A DNA stretch of 64,000 nt from Bacillus renqingensis (GTDB lineage: Bacteria > Bacillota > Bacilli > Bacillales > Cytobacillaceae): the NCBI RefSeq assembly GCF_016464375.1, contig NZ_JADDIU010000002.1, positions 248,001 to 312,000 on the forward strand, given 5' to 3'. Under the pieces are notes generated by a model. That model made no database searches and was not told the DNA's origin. It saw only the letters and a program-made list of their open reading frames with translations. How positions within the stretch are numbered: position 1 is the stretch's first letter; each line of letters opens with the position of its first letter. The translations under genes and the position numbers were made by a program. Below are positions 25,244 to 33,515 of this stretch, piece by piece.

Positions 25244-25324
25244 TTGTATAGAGGGAGGCCCTGCCCGTCCGTACAGTGGTTAAGTGTCCCGCAACAAGCG
25301 AATGTTCGGGCAGAACCATCCCTC
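25207..25324 (-). ncRNA. Candidate small RNA (~118 nt), minus strand
   Basis: GC-rich island in AT-rich intergenic DNA. Its ends pair as GAGGGAUGG (25324-25316) with CCUCCCUC (25258-25251), followed inward by CUGCCCG/CGGGCAG (7 bp). The interior has two further hairpins (ACA/UGU and AACA/UGUU). An extended -10 TGG-TAAAAT at 25339-25331 predicts a start exactly at 25324, the first base of the closing stem. A terminator lies at the other end. No protein frame fits. It does not match any riboswitch or sRNA family I know. Confidence 0.55.
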
Positions 25325-25436
25325 ACCTTTATTTTACCATATGTTCGGGGGAAATATGATAACATAAGGGAGATTACTTTCTTTTCTTTTTCGAAAAGTG
25401 TATGATAATAATGATTTTTACATAAGGAGTGGTAAA

Positions 25437-25877
25437 ATGGCTAAAAAAGGATACATATTAATGGAAAATGGAGAAAAGATTGAATTTGATTTATTCCCAA
25501 ATGAAGCACCTGGAACGGTGGATAATTTTGAAACTCTTGCTAATAAGGGTTTTTATGATGGGCTTACTTTTCACCGCGTAATTCCCGGTTTTGTAAGCCA
25601 GGGAGGGGATCCGAACGGTAATGGCACTGGTGGTCCAGGCTACACGATCAAATGTGAAACGGAAGGAAATCCACACAAGCATGTACCTGGAGCATTATCG
25701 ATGGCACATGCCGGGAGAGATACAGGCGGCAGCCAATTTTTCATCGTTCATGAATCCCAGCCGCATCTTGACGGTGTTCATACTGTTTTTGGGCAAGTAA
25801 CATCTGGTTTAGAAACAGCGAAAAACATGAGAAACGGTGATAAGATGGTTGAAGTAAAGGTATTCGACGTTGCCTAA
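25437..25877 (+). CDS. ppiB: Cyclophilin-type peptidyl-prolyl isomerase
   Basis: 146 aa from the ATG at 25437 (AAGGAGTGG upstream); the frame is open 13 codons further but without a ribosome site. Cyclophilin core with [26 protein letters not shown] and [18 protein letters not shown] (catalytic Arg in FHRVI, active-site GSQFFI). Cytosolic, same size as B. subtilis PpiB (143 aa). Monocistronic with terminator at 25885-25910. Confidence 0.93.
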   Translation: MAKKGYILMENGEKIEFDLFPNEAPGTVDNFETLANKGFYDGLTFHRVIPGFVSQGGDPNGNGTGGPGYTIKCETEGNPHKHVPGALSMAHAGRDTGGSQFFIVHESQPHLDGVHTVFGQVTSGLETAKNMRNGDKMVEVKVFDVA

Positions 25878-25884
25878 ATGACCT

Positions 25885-25910
25885 AAGAGAGTTAATTGCT
25901 CTCTTTTTTT
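25885..25910 (+). terminator. ppiB terminator
   Basis: AGAGAG-TTAATTG-CTCTCT followed by T6. Confidence 0.85.
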
Positions 25911-25990
25911 GTGTGTGCTAATTCCTTTTAACCTTTTTCTATAACTGGTACAATGTCTTCTATCAAACTAGTGATAAGAAGAGGGTAAAT

Positions 25991-26743
25991 ATGAAGCTTG
26001 TATCTTGGAACGTCAATGGCCTTAGGGCTTGTGTAAAAAAAGGCTTTTTGGATTATTTTCATCAAGTTGATGCTGACATATTCTGTATTCAGGAAACAAA
26101 ATTGCAGGAGGGGCAGATTCATCTTGATTTAGCTGGATATCATCAATATTGGAATTATGCTGTCAAGAAGGGATACTCAGGTACAGCGGTTTTTACAAAG
26201 GTTAAACCCCTATCAGTACGATATGGCTTAGGTTCAGATGAAGTAGAAGAAGAGGGGAGAATTTTAACCTTAGAGTTCAGCGACTTTATTTTAGTCAACG
26301 TCTATACTCCCAACTCACAGCGTGATTTAGCAAGATTAAGCTATCGTTTAGAGTGGGAGGATCGGATTCGGGAATATCTTGAAGAACTGGCCTTCAATAA
26401 GCCTGTTGTTCTTTGTGGGGATTTAAACGTCGCCCACCGTGAAATTGATTTGCGAAATGCTAAAACAAATGTAGGGAACTCTGGGTTTACCGATGAGGAA
26501 CGCGGAAAAATGACTGCGCTGCTGGAAGCTGGCTTTGTTGATAGTTTCCGACACTTTTATCCCGACCAGGAGGGGGCCTACACGTGGTGGTCCTATATGA
26601 ATAAGGTTCGCGAACGAAATATTGGCTGGCGGATAGATTACTTTATCGTTTCCCAATCCTTCTGCAACCGTCTTAAAAATGCCGAAATTCACTCCGAAGT
26701 CATGGGCAGCGACCATTGCCCGGTAGTACTGGAAATTGAATAA
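25991..26743 (+). CDS. exoA: Exodeoxyribonuclease III / AP endonuclease ExoA
   Basis: 250 aa, aligned end to end with B. subtilis ExoA (252 aa). Motifs of the EEP nuclease family: SWNVNGLRAC, IQETKLQ (metal-binding Glu), VYTPNS, CGDLNVAH (catalytic Asp and Asn), GWRIDYFIV and MGSDHCPV (catalytic His). Cuts abasic sites in base-excision repair. An Fpg-like glycosylase gene lies 1.3 kb downstream, a functional partner but not in the same operon. Confidence 0.95.
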   Translation: MKLVSWNVNGLRACVKKGFLDYFHQVDADIFCIQETKLQEGQIHLDLAGYHQYWNYAVKKGYSGTAVFTKVKPLSVRYGLGSDEVEEEGRILTLEFSDFILVNVYTPNSQRDLARLSYRLEWEDRIREYLEELAFNKPVVLCGDLNVAHREIDLRNAKTNVGNSGFTDEERGKMTALLEAGFVDSFRHFYPDQEGAYTWWSYMNKVRERNIGWRIDYFIVSQSFCNRLKNAEIHSEVMGSDHCPVVLEIE

Positions 26744-26754
26744 TCATTAAACGT

Positions 26755-26792
26755 AACCCTTTACATTAGACTATTTTGTAAAGGGTTTTTTG
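26755..26792 (+). terminator. exoA terminator
   Basis: AACCCTTTACA, loop, TGTAAAGGGTT then TTTTTG. Confidence 0.85.
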
Positions 26793-26793
26793 T

Positions 26794-26931
26794 CTAAATT
26801 TCATTCAGAGCAGTCCCGATTTCATCGAATTCTGGCGTTCTTTCATTCTCAGTCAAAAAATCATCCTGCTCCTCCTCCACCCGGTTGGTAAAACCCTTTT
26901 CTTCATCTTTTTTAAACGGCTCAATACTCAT
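26794..26931 (-). CDS. Small acidic hypothetical protein (45 aa)
   Basis: MSIEPFKKDEEKGFTNRVEE then EQDDFLTENERTPEFDEIGT and ALNEI. ATG at 26931 behind a GGGAG site; TAG at 26796-26794. Very acidic and polar, no signal peptide. Codon pattern and ribosome site support it as real; the family is not known to me. It converges on exoA. Confidence 0.5.
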   Translation of the reverse strand: MSIEPFKKDEEKGFTNRVEEEQDDFLTENERTPEFDEIGTALNEI

Positions 26932-27195
26932 AAATCATCAACTCCCTATTTTATATAAAGAAAAGAGACATCAAGGGAAGGTTCCTGTGCTTCCTAAAAT
27001 ATTTTTCCCTAAAAAAGCTAAACCAAACCATGCCATTTTAATTAAAATATCATTTGTATTGGCTTTGTGTGAATCAAAATGTCGAGAACTCACATATTTG
27101 CCGCTCCGCCCCTTTTCCAAAAAAATTGTAGTTGACGAAAATATGAATGGGGAGTAATATAAGGAATGTACTTTTTATTTTCTTAAAATCTAAAT

Positions 27196-27280
27196 GCGGG
27201 TGTGGCGGAATTGGCAGACGCGCCAGAATCAGGATCTGGTGCCGCAAGGCGTGGGGGTTCGAGTCCCTTCATCCGCACCA
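27196..27280 (+). tRNA. tRNA-Leu (CAG)
   Basis: 85 nt with long variable arm. Anticodon stem CCAGA/TCTGG with loop ATCAGGA gives anticodon CAG. CCA is encoded in the DNA, unlike the other four tRNAs here. Confidence 0.95.
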
Positions 27281-27294
27281 AATAAAATCATAAC

Positions 27295-27366
27295 GCGGAA
27301 GTAGTTCAGTGGTAGAACATCACCTTGCCAAGGTGGGGGTCGCGGGTTCGAATCCCGTCTTCCGCT
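27295..27366 (+). tRNA. tRNA-Gly (GCC)
   Basis: Acceptor GCGGAAG/CTTCCGC. Anticodon loop TTGCCAA between CACC and GGTG. CCA not encoded. Confidence 0.95.
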
Positions 27367-27450
27367 CTTTGTGCTGCTGAGTAGACGAATCGATTGGTTT
27401 TATTATGAGTGTAAGACTTCGATACCGTTTTAGTTTTTTTATCCTTTTAC

Positions 27451-27524
27451 CGGGAAATAGCTCAGCTTGGTAGAGCACCACGTTCGGGACGTGGGGGTCG
27501 CAGGTTCAAATCCTGTTTTCCCGA
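27451..27524 (+). tRNA. tRNA-Pro (CGG)
   Basis: Acceptor CGGGAAA/TTTCCCG. Anticodon loop TTCGGGA in stem CACG/CGTG. CCA not encoded. The CGG isoacceptor is an extra one relative to B. subtilis. Confidence 0.93.
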
Positions 27525-27531
27525 TTTATCT

Positions 27532-27604
27532 GGGGTCTTAGCTCAGATGGGAGAGCATCTGCTTCGCAAGTAGAAGGTCGGCGGTTCGATCCCGCTAGGC
27601 TCCA
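27532..27604 (+). tRNA. tRNA-Ala (CGC)
   Basis: Acceptor GGGGTCT/AGGCTCC with two G-U pairs. Anticodon loop TTCGCAA in stem TCTGC/GTAGA. CCA not encoded. CGC anticodon is unusual for a Bacillus tRNA-Ala. Confidence 0.92.
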
Positions 27605-27624
27605 TTAGTAAGAATCTATTTTAT

Positions 27625-27698
27625 GGCGGTGTAGCTCAGCTGGCTAGAGCGTACGGTTCATACCCGTAAGGTCGGGGGTTCGATCCCCTCCGCCGCTA
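27625..27698 (+). tRNA. tRNA-Met (CAT, elongator)
   Basis: Acceptor GGCGGTG/CGCCGCT, starts G-U rather than the mismatched 1-72 pair of initiator tRNA. Anticodon loop TTCATAC in stem TACGG/CCGTA. CCA not encoded. A CAT anticodon could also be a lysidine-modified Ile tRNA; the body looks like elongator Met. Confidence 0.85.
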
Positions 27699-27771
27699 TC
27701 TATTTCATTTTTGACTTTCAATGGGGTATAGTTAAAAAAATACTTACTCCGGTTAATTGAACAATAAATGT

Positions 27772-27815
27772 AAAAACGTCCTCCTCATAAAATTGAGGAG
27801 GCGTTTTTTTTTTTT
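27772..27815 (+). terminator. Terminator of the tRNA cluster
   Basis: AAAAACGTCCTCCTCA, 6-base loop, TGAGGAGGCGTTTTT and a T13 run. Confidence 0.9.
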
Positions 27816-28015
27816 GAGAAAGATGGAGTTGACCTAACCATAAACGGATCAAAAAGCAAGGTTACGATAACTTGAAAAAGGGAAGTTGGCCGCTGGAATA
27901 AATACGGCGACTTAAAAAAGACTAAAACAGCGGCAAAACATAACAGGAGAAAACTGAATTTTTTTTAAAGGCATTACAAAGGATAGAAAGAAAGCTTAAT
28001 TTCGAGGTGTTACGA

Positions 28016-28846
28016 ATGCCGGAGCTTCCGGAAATGGAAAATTATAGAATTCTGTTAAATCAAAAAATTATCGGTCAAACTATTACAGACATTCAAATAA
28101 ACAGGGAAAAATCAATCAATATTAACGCAGACCTTTTTAAAAAGACGGTACTTAACCAAAAGGTAGTGAACATTCACCGCAGGGGAAAGCATTTACTTTT
28201 TCAACTGCAGAATGGCCCGATTCTTTTATTGCATTTAATGTTAGGGGGATGGATGTTCTTTGGTACGGAAGATGACAAACCTAAACGAACCATTCAGATT
28301 CGCCTATCATTTGACAAAAGTCAGCTTTACTTTATTGGGTTACGCCTCGGCTACCTCCACCTGTATTCACCTGCAGAGGCCGAGCAGAAGCTTTCACACT
28401 TAGGGCCTGAACCGCTGGCAGCCGAATTTACCCTACAAGAATTTTTAAAAAGAATTTCCTCTAGGCACGGCCGCTTAAAAACAACTTTGCTCGACCAGAA
28501 GTTTATTGCCGGCATCGGGAATTGCTACTCTACTGAAATTTGCTTTCATGCAGGTATATTGCCAACAAAAGACATCGATGATATCAGCGAAACAGAACGG
28601 GTCCGGTTTTATCATTCGATGCAGGTAATTCTCCTTGAGGCTATTAAGTATGGCGGATATTTAGAAAATCCCTTCTTTAAAGGAGATACCTTAACAGGCA
28701 GCTTTTATGAATTATGTCAAGTGTATGACCGCGAAGGGGAAAAATGCCGAAGATGCGGTTCAACCATTGTAATGGAATTGATTTCTTCCCGGAAAACGTT
28801 CTATTGTCCAAATTGTCAAAAAAAAACTCGCTCAAGCATCAGCTAG
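28016..28846 (+). CDS. Fpg/Nei-family DNA glycosylase (MutM paralogue)
   Basis: 276 aa from the ATG at 28016 behind GAGGTG. The N-terminus MPELPEMENYRILL has the catalytic Pro1 (after Met removal) and Glu2 of the family, where normal MutM reads MPELPEVETV. H2TH region with LLDQKFIAGIGNCYSTEICFHAGI and a C-terminal zinc finger (CRRCGSTI...FYCPNCQKK). So it is a complete enzyme of oxidised-base repair, but it differs from housekeeping MutM. The substrate range is unknown. The terminator stem overlaps its stop codon. Confidence 0.85.
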   Translation: MPELPEMENYRILLNQKIIGQTITDIQINREKSININADLFKKTVLNQKVVNIHRRGKHLLFQLQNGPILLLHLMLGGWMFFGTEDDKPKRTIQIRLSFDKSQLYFIGLRLGYLHLYSPAEAEQKLSHLGPEPLAAEFTLQEFLKRISSRHGRLKTTLLDQKFIAGIGNCYSTEICFHAGILPTKDIDDISETERVRFYHSMQVILLEAIKYGGYLENPFFKGDTLTGSFYELCQVYDREGEKCRRCGSTIVMELISSRKTFYCPNCQKKTRSSIS

Positions 28847-28859
28847 CGAGATTTTTTTT
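28826..28859 (+). terminator. Terminator of the glycosylase gene
   Basis: CTCGCT, 12-base loop including the stop codon region, AGCGAG, then A and T8. Confidence 0.8.
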
Positions 28860-29003
28860 GCAAAGATCCAATAAAAATAGTTAACCATTTTGTCACATTT
28901 TATTATTTCCGATTTTGATTAAATGTAATATACTATATACAAATGAGTATAACACATTTATAATTAATACATAGAATGTACCATATTTATTTAATGTAAG
29001 GGG

Positions 29004-29651
29004 GTGGTAATAATTAAACTCACGAAGCGCCAGGATGAAATCCTGCACATTGTTAAACAAAATGGACCGATAACAGGAAAAGAAATTGCCGAAAAGCTTT
29101 CGGTTTCAAGATCAGCCCTTAGACCCGACCTGGCCATCTTAACAATGTCCGGTAATTTAGATGCAAGACCTCGAGTGGGGTACTTTTTCAATGAAAAATA
29201 TGCCGTAAGACGGCAGGCGGAAAAATTTATTCACCAAAAGGTAGCAAATTTTAAAGCGCACCCGATTGTCGTTGAAAAATCAACCTCTGTCTATGATGCA
29301 ATCGTTCAGTTATTTTTAGAAGATGTCGGAACACTTTTTGCCGTAGATTCAGAGGGACTATTAGCCGGTGTGGTTTCACGAAAGGATCTGCTCAGAGCGG
29401 CACTCGGAACTAGAAATCTTCAAGAATTGCCTGTCACTGTCATTATGACGCGAATGCCGAATATTATTACCGTTTTTCCTGAAGAAACCTTGTTTGAAGC
29501 AGCAAAAAAGATGATTCATTATCATGTTGATTCCTTACCAGTCGTAAAAGAAGTCGACAATCAGGAGAATACATATTTACTAGTTGGGCGGATTACAAAA
29601 ACGACCATTACTCGAGCCTATCTAGAATTAATGGAAGAAAAATCAGACTAA
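29004..29651 (+). CDS. ccpN: CcpN, gluconeogenesis repressor with CBS domains
   Basis: ~212-215 aa. N-terminal HTH (KRQDEILHIVKQNGPITGKEIAEKLSVSRSALRPDLAILTMSG) followed by two CBS domains (residues ~80-200), matching B. subtilis CcpN along its length. In B. subtilis CcpN represses gapB and pckA during glycolytic growth and responds to ATP/ADP. Start uncertain: GTG at 29004 lies inside the ribosome site AAGGGGGTGG, whereas ATT at 29013 lies at ideal spacing. Followed 17 bases later by yqfL, as in B. subtilis. Confidence 0.93.
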   Translation: MVIIKLTKRQDEILHIVKQNGPITGKEIAEKLSVSRSALRPDLAILTMSGNLDARPRVGYFFNEKYAVRRQAEKFIHQKVANFKAHPIVVEKSTSVYDAIVQLFLEDVGTLFAVDSEGLLAGVVSRKDLLRAALGTRNLQELPVTVIMTRMPNIITVFPEETLFEAAKKMIHYHVDSLPVVKEVDNQENTYLLVGRITKTTITRAYLELMEEKSD

Positions 29652-29668
29652 GGGGAGTTGCTGCCATT

Positions 29669-30484
29669 TTGGAGAAGAAGCAAGTTGTCTATGTCATATC
29701 AGACTCGGTTGGCGAAACAGCCGAGCTTGTTGTAAAAGCAGTAGCAACACAGTTTAACGGTGGCCACGTAGAGATTCGCCGCAATTCATATGTAGAGGAT
29801 CATGAGGATATAGAAGATGTCATTTTATTAGCAAAAAAATGGAACTCTCTCATCGCCTACACCATTGTGATCCCTGCCTTAAAGGAGTATTTGGATAAAA
29901 GGGCAAGTGAAGAAGGGATAGAAGCAGTGGATTTGCTCAGCCCTTTAATGGATGCATTTGTGACTAAATTGAATCAAGAGCCACATCATCAACCGGGGTT
30001 AATGCGGAAATTAGATGAGGAATACTTTAAAAAAATCGAGGCCATTGAATTTGCAGTTAAATATGATGATGGGCGGGACCCGAGAGGGATTTTAAAAGCG
30101 GATATCGTGCTAATCGGCGTATCGCGGACATCTAAAACGCCGCTGTCCATGTATTTGGCGCATAAGCGGTTTAAAGTTGCCAATGTCCCGCTGGTTCCGG
30201 AGGTGTTCCCGCCGGATGAACTATTCCAAATACCAAGGAGAAACTGCATTGGATTAACTATTTCACCAAAAAAATTAAATGAAATTCGTATGGAACGGCT
30301 TAAGGCATTAGGTTTAGCCTCAAAGGCGAGTTATGCCAGCTTTGAGCGCATACTTGATGAGCTAGATTATGCGGAAAAAATCATGAAACGGGTAGGATGC
30401 CCGATCATTGATGTGTCCAATAAAGCAGTGGAAGAAACAGCCGGTTTAATTCTAGATGTGTTGAAAAAAGAGAGGAGTTCATAA
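29669..30484 (+). CDS. yqfL: Pyruvate,phosphate dikinase regulatory protein (kinase/pyrophosphorylase, YqfL)
   Basis: 271 aa DUF299 protein. N-terminal KKQVVYVISDSVGETAELVV, P-loop-like GVSRTSKTPLSMYLAHKRF (~residues 150-168), and the C-terminal CPIIDVSNKAVEETA. Phosphorylates and dephosphorylates the active-site threonine region of PPDK using ADP or phosphate. ppdK starts at its last base, so regulator and target are one operon. TTG start at 29669 is 11 bases from GGGGAG; ATT at 29666 is at the ideal eight. Confidence 0.92.
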   Translation: MEKKQVVYVISDSVGETAELVVKAVATQFNGGHVEIRRNSYVEDHEDIEDVILLAKKWNSLIAYTIVIPALKEYLDKRASEEGIEAVDLLSPLMDAFVTKLNQEPHHQPGLMRKLDEEYFKKIEAIEFAVKYDDGRDPRGILKADIVLIGVSRTSKTPLSMYLAHKRFKVANVPLVPEVFPPDELFQIPRRNCIGLTISPKKLNEIRMERLKALGLASKASYASFERILDELDYAEKIMKRVGCPIIDVSNKAVEETAGLILDVLKKERSS

Positions 30485-33156
30485 TGATGGAGAAATTTGT
30501 TTATTTGTTTCATGAAGGAAACGGTAATATGCGCGATTTACTTGGGGGAAAAGGGGCAAATCTCGCAGAAATGACAAGAATCGGCCTGCCGGTACCCTTT
30601 GGTTTTACGATTACAACCCAGGCATGCAATGCTTACTATGAATCTGGGAAAACGATTCCTTCTTTGGTAGAAAAACAGACTTTGGCTGCCCTTACAGCTT
30701 TAGAGGAAAAAATGGATAAAAAATTAGGTGACCCGCACAATCCATTGCTTGTTTCAGTTCGTTCAGGTTCTGTTTTTTCGATGCCTGGAATGATGGATAC
30801 GATCTTGAATCTGGGAATGAATGATGAAACGGTTGTTGGCATGGCTAAATTAACAAATAATCCGCGTTTTGCTTACGATTCTTACCGCCGATTCATTCAA
30901 ATGTTCAGCAATGTTGTCCTTGAAATTGACACGTATTTCTTTGAACAACTATTAGAAGAGACACGTGAGCAAAAAGGATATTCGACAGACCCTGAAATGA
31001 CGGCTGAAGACTGGCAGGAGGTTATCACCTGCTATAAAGAAATTGTAAAGAAACACATGCGAAAAGATTTCCCGCAGGATCCAAAGGAGCAGCTTTTCCT
31101 TGCGATAAATGCCGTGTTTAATTCGTGGAACAACCAGCGCGCGATCGTTTACCGCCGTTTGAATAAAATCCCCGATCACTTAGGGACAGCTGTTAATGTT
31201 CAAAGCATGGTTTTCGGAAATATGGGAGATGATTCAGGCACAGGTGTCGCCTTTACAAGAAATCCATCTACCGGAGAACCGGTGCTTTATGGGGAATACT
31301 TAATCAACGCCCAAGGGGAAGACGTCGTTGCCGGCATCCGGACACCAGAGCCTATTGCCACCCTTAAAGAAGAAATGCCTGGAGTTTACCAGCAGTTTGC
31401 AGACACTTGTCACCGCCTTGAACAGCATTACAAGGAAATGCAGGATATTGAGTTCACTGTTGAGCGCGGCAAGCTATTTATCCTCCAGACACGTAATGGC
31501 AAACGCACTGCACAGGCGGCCATTCGAATTGCCGTTGACATGGAGATGGAAGGGATCATTGATAAAAAGACGGCATTGCTCCGCATTGATCCGGACCAAT
31601 TAAATCAACTGCTGCACCGCCGAATCGATGACTCTGCACAGAAAACCATTTTAGCAAAAGGCTTGCCGGCATCACCAGGCGCTGCCACCGGCCAAGTGGT
31701 CTTCGATGCGGATGAAGCGGAACAGTTAGGCAATGAAGGAAAAAAGGTCATTCTTGTGTCCCCGGAAACAACTCCGGATGATATCCACGGAATGGTCGCA
31801 GCACAGGCGATTTTAACTAGCCGCGGCGGGATGACGAGCCATGCTGCAGTTGTTGCCCGCGGTATGGGGAAAGCTTGTATATGTGGCTGTGAAGCATTGA
31901 AGATTGATATGAACGCTAAACAATTTACAGTCGGTGATACGGTTGTTCGTCATGGTGATATCATTACAATTGATGGGTCCAGCGGTGAAATCATGGCAGG
32001 GGAAATTCCGATGATTGATCCGGAGCTGTCCGAGGAATTCCAACAGCTGCTTACTTGGGCAGATGAGGAAAGAAAAATCGGGGTTCGTGCCAATGCTGAT
32101 AACCCAGAAGATGCGAAAAAGTCATTTGAATTCGGTGCCGGCGGTATTGGATTGTGCCGGACAGAGCATATGTTTATGGATCTAAAAAGGATTCCAATCG
32201 TCCAAAAAATGATTTTAGCGGAAACTTATAGTGAGAGAATGGAAGCGTTAGAGCAGCTGTTACCGATGCAGCAAGAAGATTTTGAAGGCATCTTTGAGGC
32301 TATGCAAGGTTTCCCTGTAACCATTCGCTTACTTGATCCACCATTACATGAGTTTTTACCGGATAAAGAGGAATTATTAGTTGAGGTCACGAAGCTGCAA
32401 ATTTTGGATCCAGATTCAGAAGAATTGAAACAAAAAGAGCAATTGCTGAAAAAGGTCCGTCAATTAGATGAGTTCAACCCAATGCTTGGCCATCGCGGCT
32501 GCCGCTTAGGAATGATTTATCCGGAAATATACGAAATGCAGGCAAAAGCCATTTTTTATGCTGCGTCCAGATTAGCGGAAAAAGGAATTACTGTCCAGCC
32601 GGAAATTATGATTCCGCTTGTCGGTCATGTTAATGAATTAAAACAAATGCGTCAGCTCGTTGTCGAGGCTGCTGTTAAAGTCCAAGAAGAAACGGGCAAG
32701 CAATTTAACTACACCATCGGCACAATGATTGAAATCCCTCGAGCGGCATTGACTGCTGACCAAATTGCCGCGGAAGCAGATTTCTTCTCATTTGGAACGA
32801 ATGACTTAACACAAACGACATTTGGCTTCAGCCGTGATGATGCAGAAGGTAAATTCCTGCAAGCCTATATTGAAAATAAGGTTTTGCCGGAGAATCCATT
32901 TGCCGTTCTTGACCAAGATGGGGTTGGGAAGTTAGTGGAAACGGGTGTGAGGCTTGGGCGTGCAGCAAAGCCCTCGTTAAAAACAGGTATTTGCGGGGAG
33001 CATGGCGGTGAGAAGAGCTCGATTGATTTCTGCTTTAGAACCGGTTTAGACTATGTCAGCTGCTCGCCATACCGTGTACCGATTGCACGCCTTGCTGCAG
33101 CCCAGGCAACGATTCGTCATGAGTCAAAGCAACAAGAAGTTGTGACAACCGTATAA
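30484..33156 (+). CDS. ppdK: Pyruvate, phosphate dikinase
   Basis: 890 aa, full length. N-terminal ATP-grasp domain (VYLFHEGNGNMRDLLGGKGANLAEM), central phosphohistidine domain with LTSRGGMTSHAAVVARGMGK (~residues 443-463; the His carries the phosphate and the Thr is the regulatory site for YqfL), and C-terminal PEP-binding TIM barrel (FGTNDLTQTTFGFSRDD, GICGEHGG). Interconverts pyruvate + ATP + Pi and PEP + AMP + PPi. Translationally coupled to yqfL and downstream of ccpN, tying it to gluconeogenic control. Confidence 0.95.
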   Translation: MMEKFVYLFHEGNGNMRDLLGGKGANLAEMTRIGLPVPFGFTITTQACNAYYESGKTIPSLVEKQTLAALTALEEKMDKKLGDPHNPLLVSVRSGSVFSMPGMMDTILNLGMNDETVVGMAKLTNNPRFAYDSYRRFIQMFSNVVLEIDTYFFEQLLEETREQKGYSTDPEMTAEDWQEVITCYKEIVKKHMRKDFPQDPKEQLFLAINAVFNSWNNQRAIVYRRLNKIPDHLGTAVNVQSMVFGNMGDDSGTGVAFTRNPSTGEPVLYGEYLINAQGEDVVAGIRTPEPIATLKEEMPGVYQQFADTCHRLEQHYKEMQDIEFTVERGKLFILQTRNGKRTAQAAIRIAVDMEMEGIIDKKTALLRIDPDQLNQLLHRRIDDSAQKTILAKGLPASPGAATGQVVFDADEAEQLGNEGKKVILVSPETTPDDIHGMVAAQAILTSRGGMTSHAAVVARGMGKACICGCEALKIDMNAKQFTVGDTVVRHGDIITIDGSSGEIMAGEIPMIDPELSEEFQQLLTWADEERKIGVRANADNPEDAKKSFEFGAGGIGLCRTEHMFMDLKRIPIVQKMILAETYSERMEALEQLLPMQQEDFEGIFEAMQGFPVTIRLLDPPLHEFLPDKEELLVEVTKLQILDPDSEELKQKEQLLKKVRQLDEFNPMLGHRGCRLGMIYPEIYEMQAKAIFYAASRLAEKGITVQPEIMIPLVGHVNELKQMRQLVVEAAVKVQEETGKQFNYTIGTMIEIPRAALTADQIAAEADFFSFGTNDLTQTTFGFSRDDAEGKFLQAYIENKVLPENPFAVLDQDGVGKLVETGVRLGRAAKPSLKTGICGEHGGEKSSIDFCFRTGLDYVSCSPYRVPIARLAAAQATIRHESKQQEVVTTV

Positions 33157-33159
33157 ATG

Positions 33160-33197
33160 ATATGGAGGATGGCATTCTTGTCATCCTCTATATTTTT
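33160..33197 (+). terminator. ppdK terminator
   Basis: ATATGGAGGATG, loop, CATCCTCTATAT, then TTTTTG. Confidence 0.8.
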
Positions 33198-33258
33198 GTC
33201 TAGTATGAGGCTGCTGCTTTTAAGCAAATACTATTTTTAAAAAAGGAGGGGTTTAAAA

Positions 33259-33450
33259 ATGGGAGCTATTGAACGCAGCGGTTATCGCTTTGTACCGGAA
33301 TTTAGTGTCATTCAGCAAAATGGGGCCATCCATGTATATAATGAGGATAACTTTATTGAAGAAATTAAGTTTCAGTTTTCCGGCAAGTTTCCGGAGATGG
33401 ACAAAATTGAGGATTTAGTGGATCAGTATTGCGAGCGGCATAATATTTAA
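33259..33450 (+). CDS. YbxH/DUF5370-type small protein
   Basis: 63 aa: MGAIERSGYRFVPEFSVIQQ, NGAIHVYNEDNFIEEIKFQF, then FPEMDKIEDLVDQYCERHNI. Matches my memory of the short YbxH family of Bacillus, same length. AGGAGGGG ribosome site. No known function. Located between ppdK and the LexA-box helicase, with its own leader. Confidence 0.65.
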   Translation: MGAIERSGYRFVPEFSVIQQNGAIHVYNEDNFIEEIKFQFSGKFPEMDKIEDLVDQYCERHNI

Positions 33451-33451
33451 T

Positions 33452-33467
33452 AAGAACGCTTGTTCTT
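33452..33467. promoter_or_regulatory. LexA/SOS-box-like palindrome over the helicase promoter
   Basis: AAGAACGCTTGTTCTT, a perfect 6+6 inverted repeat around GCTT. Core GAAC-n4-GTTC as in the Bacillus SOS box CGAACRNRYGTTYC. It overlaps the -35 hexamer TTGTTC (33460-33465) of a promoter with TATAAT at 33482-33487 (16-base spacer). Confidence 0.65.
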
Positions 33468-33515
33468 GTTATAAAACATGATATAATGAAACTGTAATAG
33501 AGAGGAGGGAGAATA

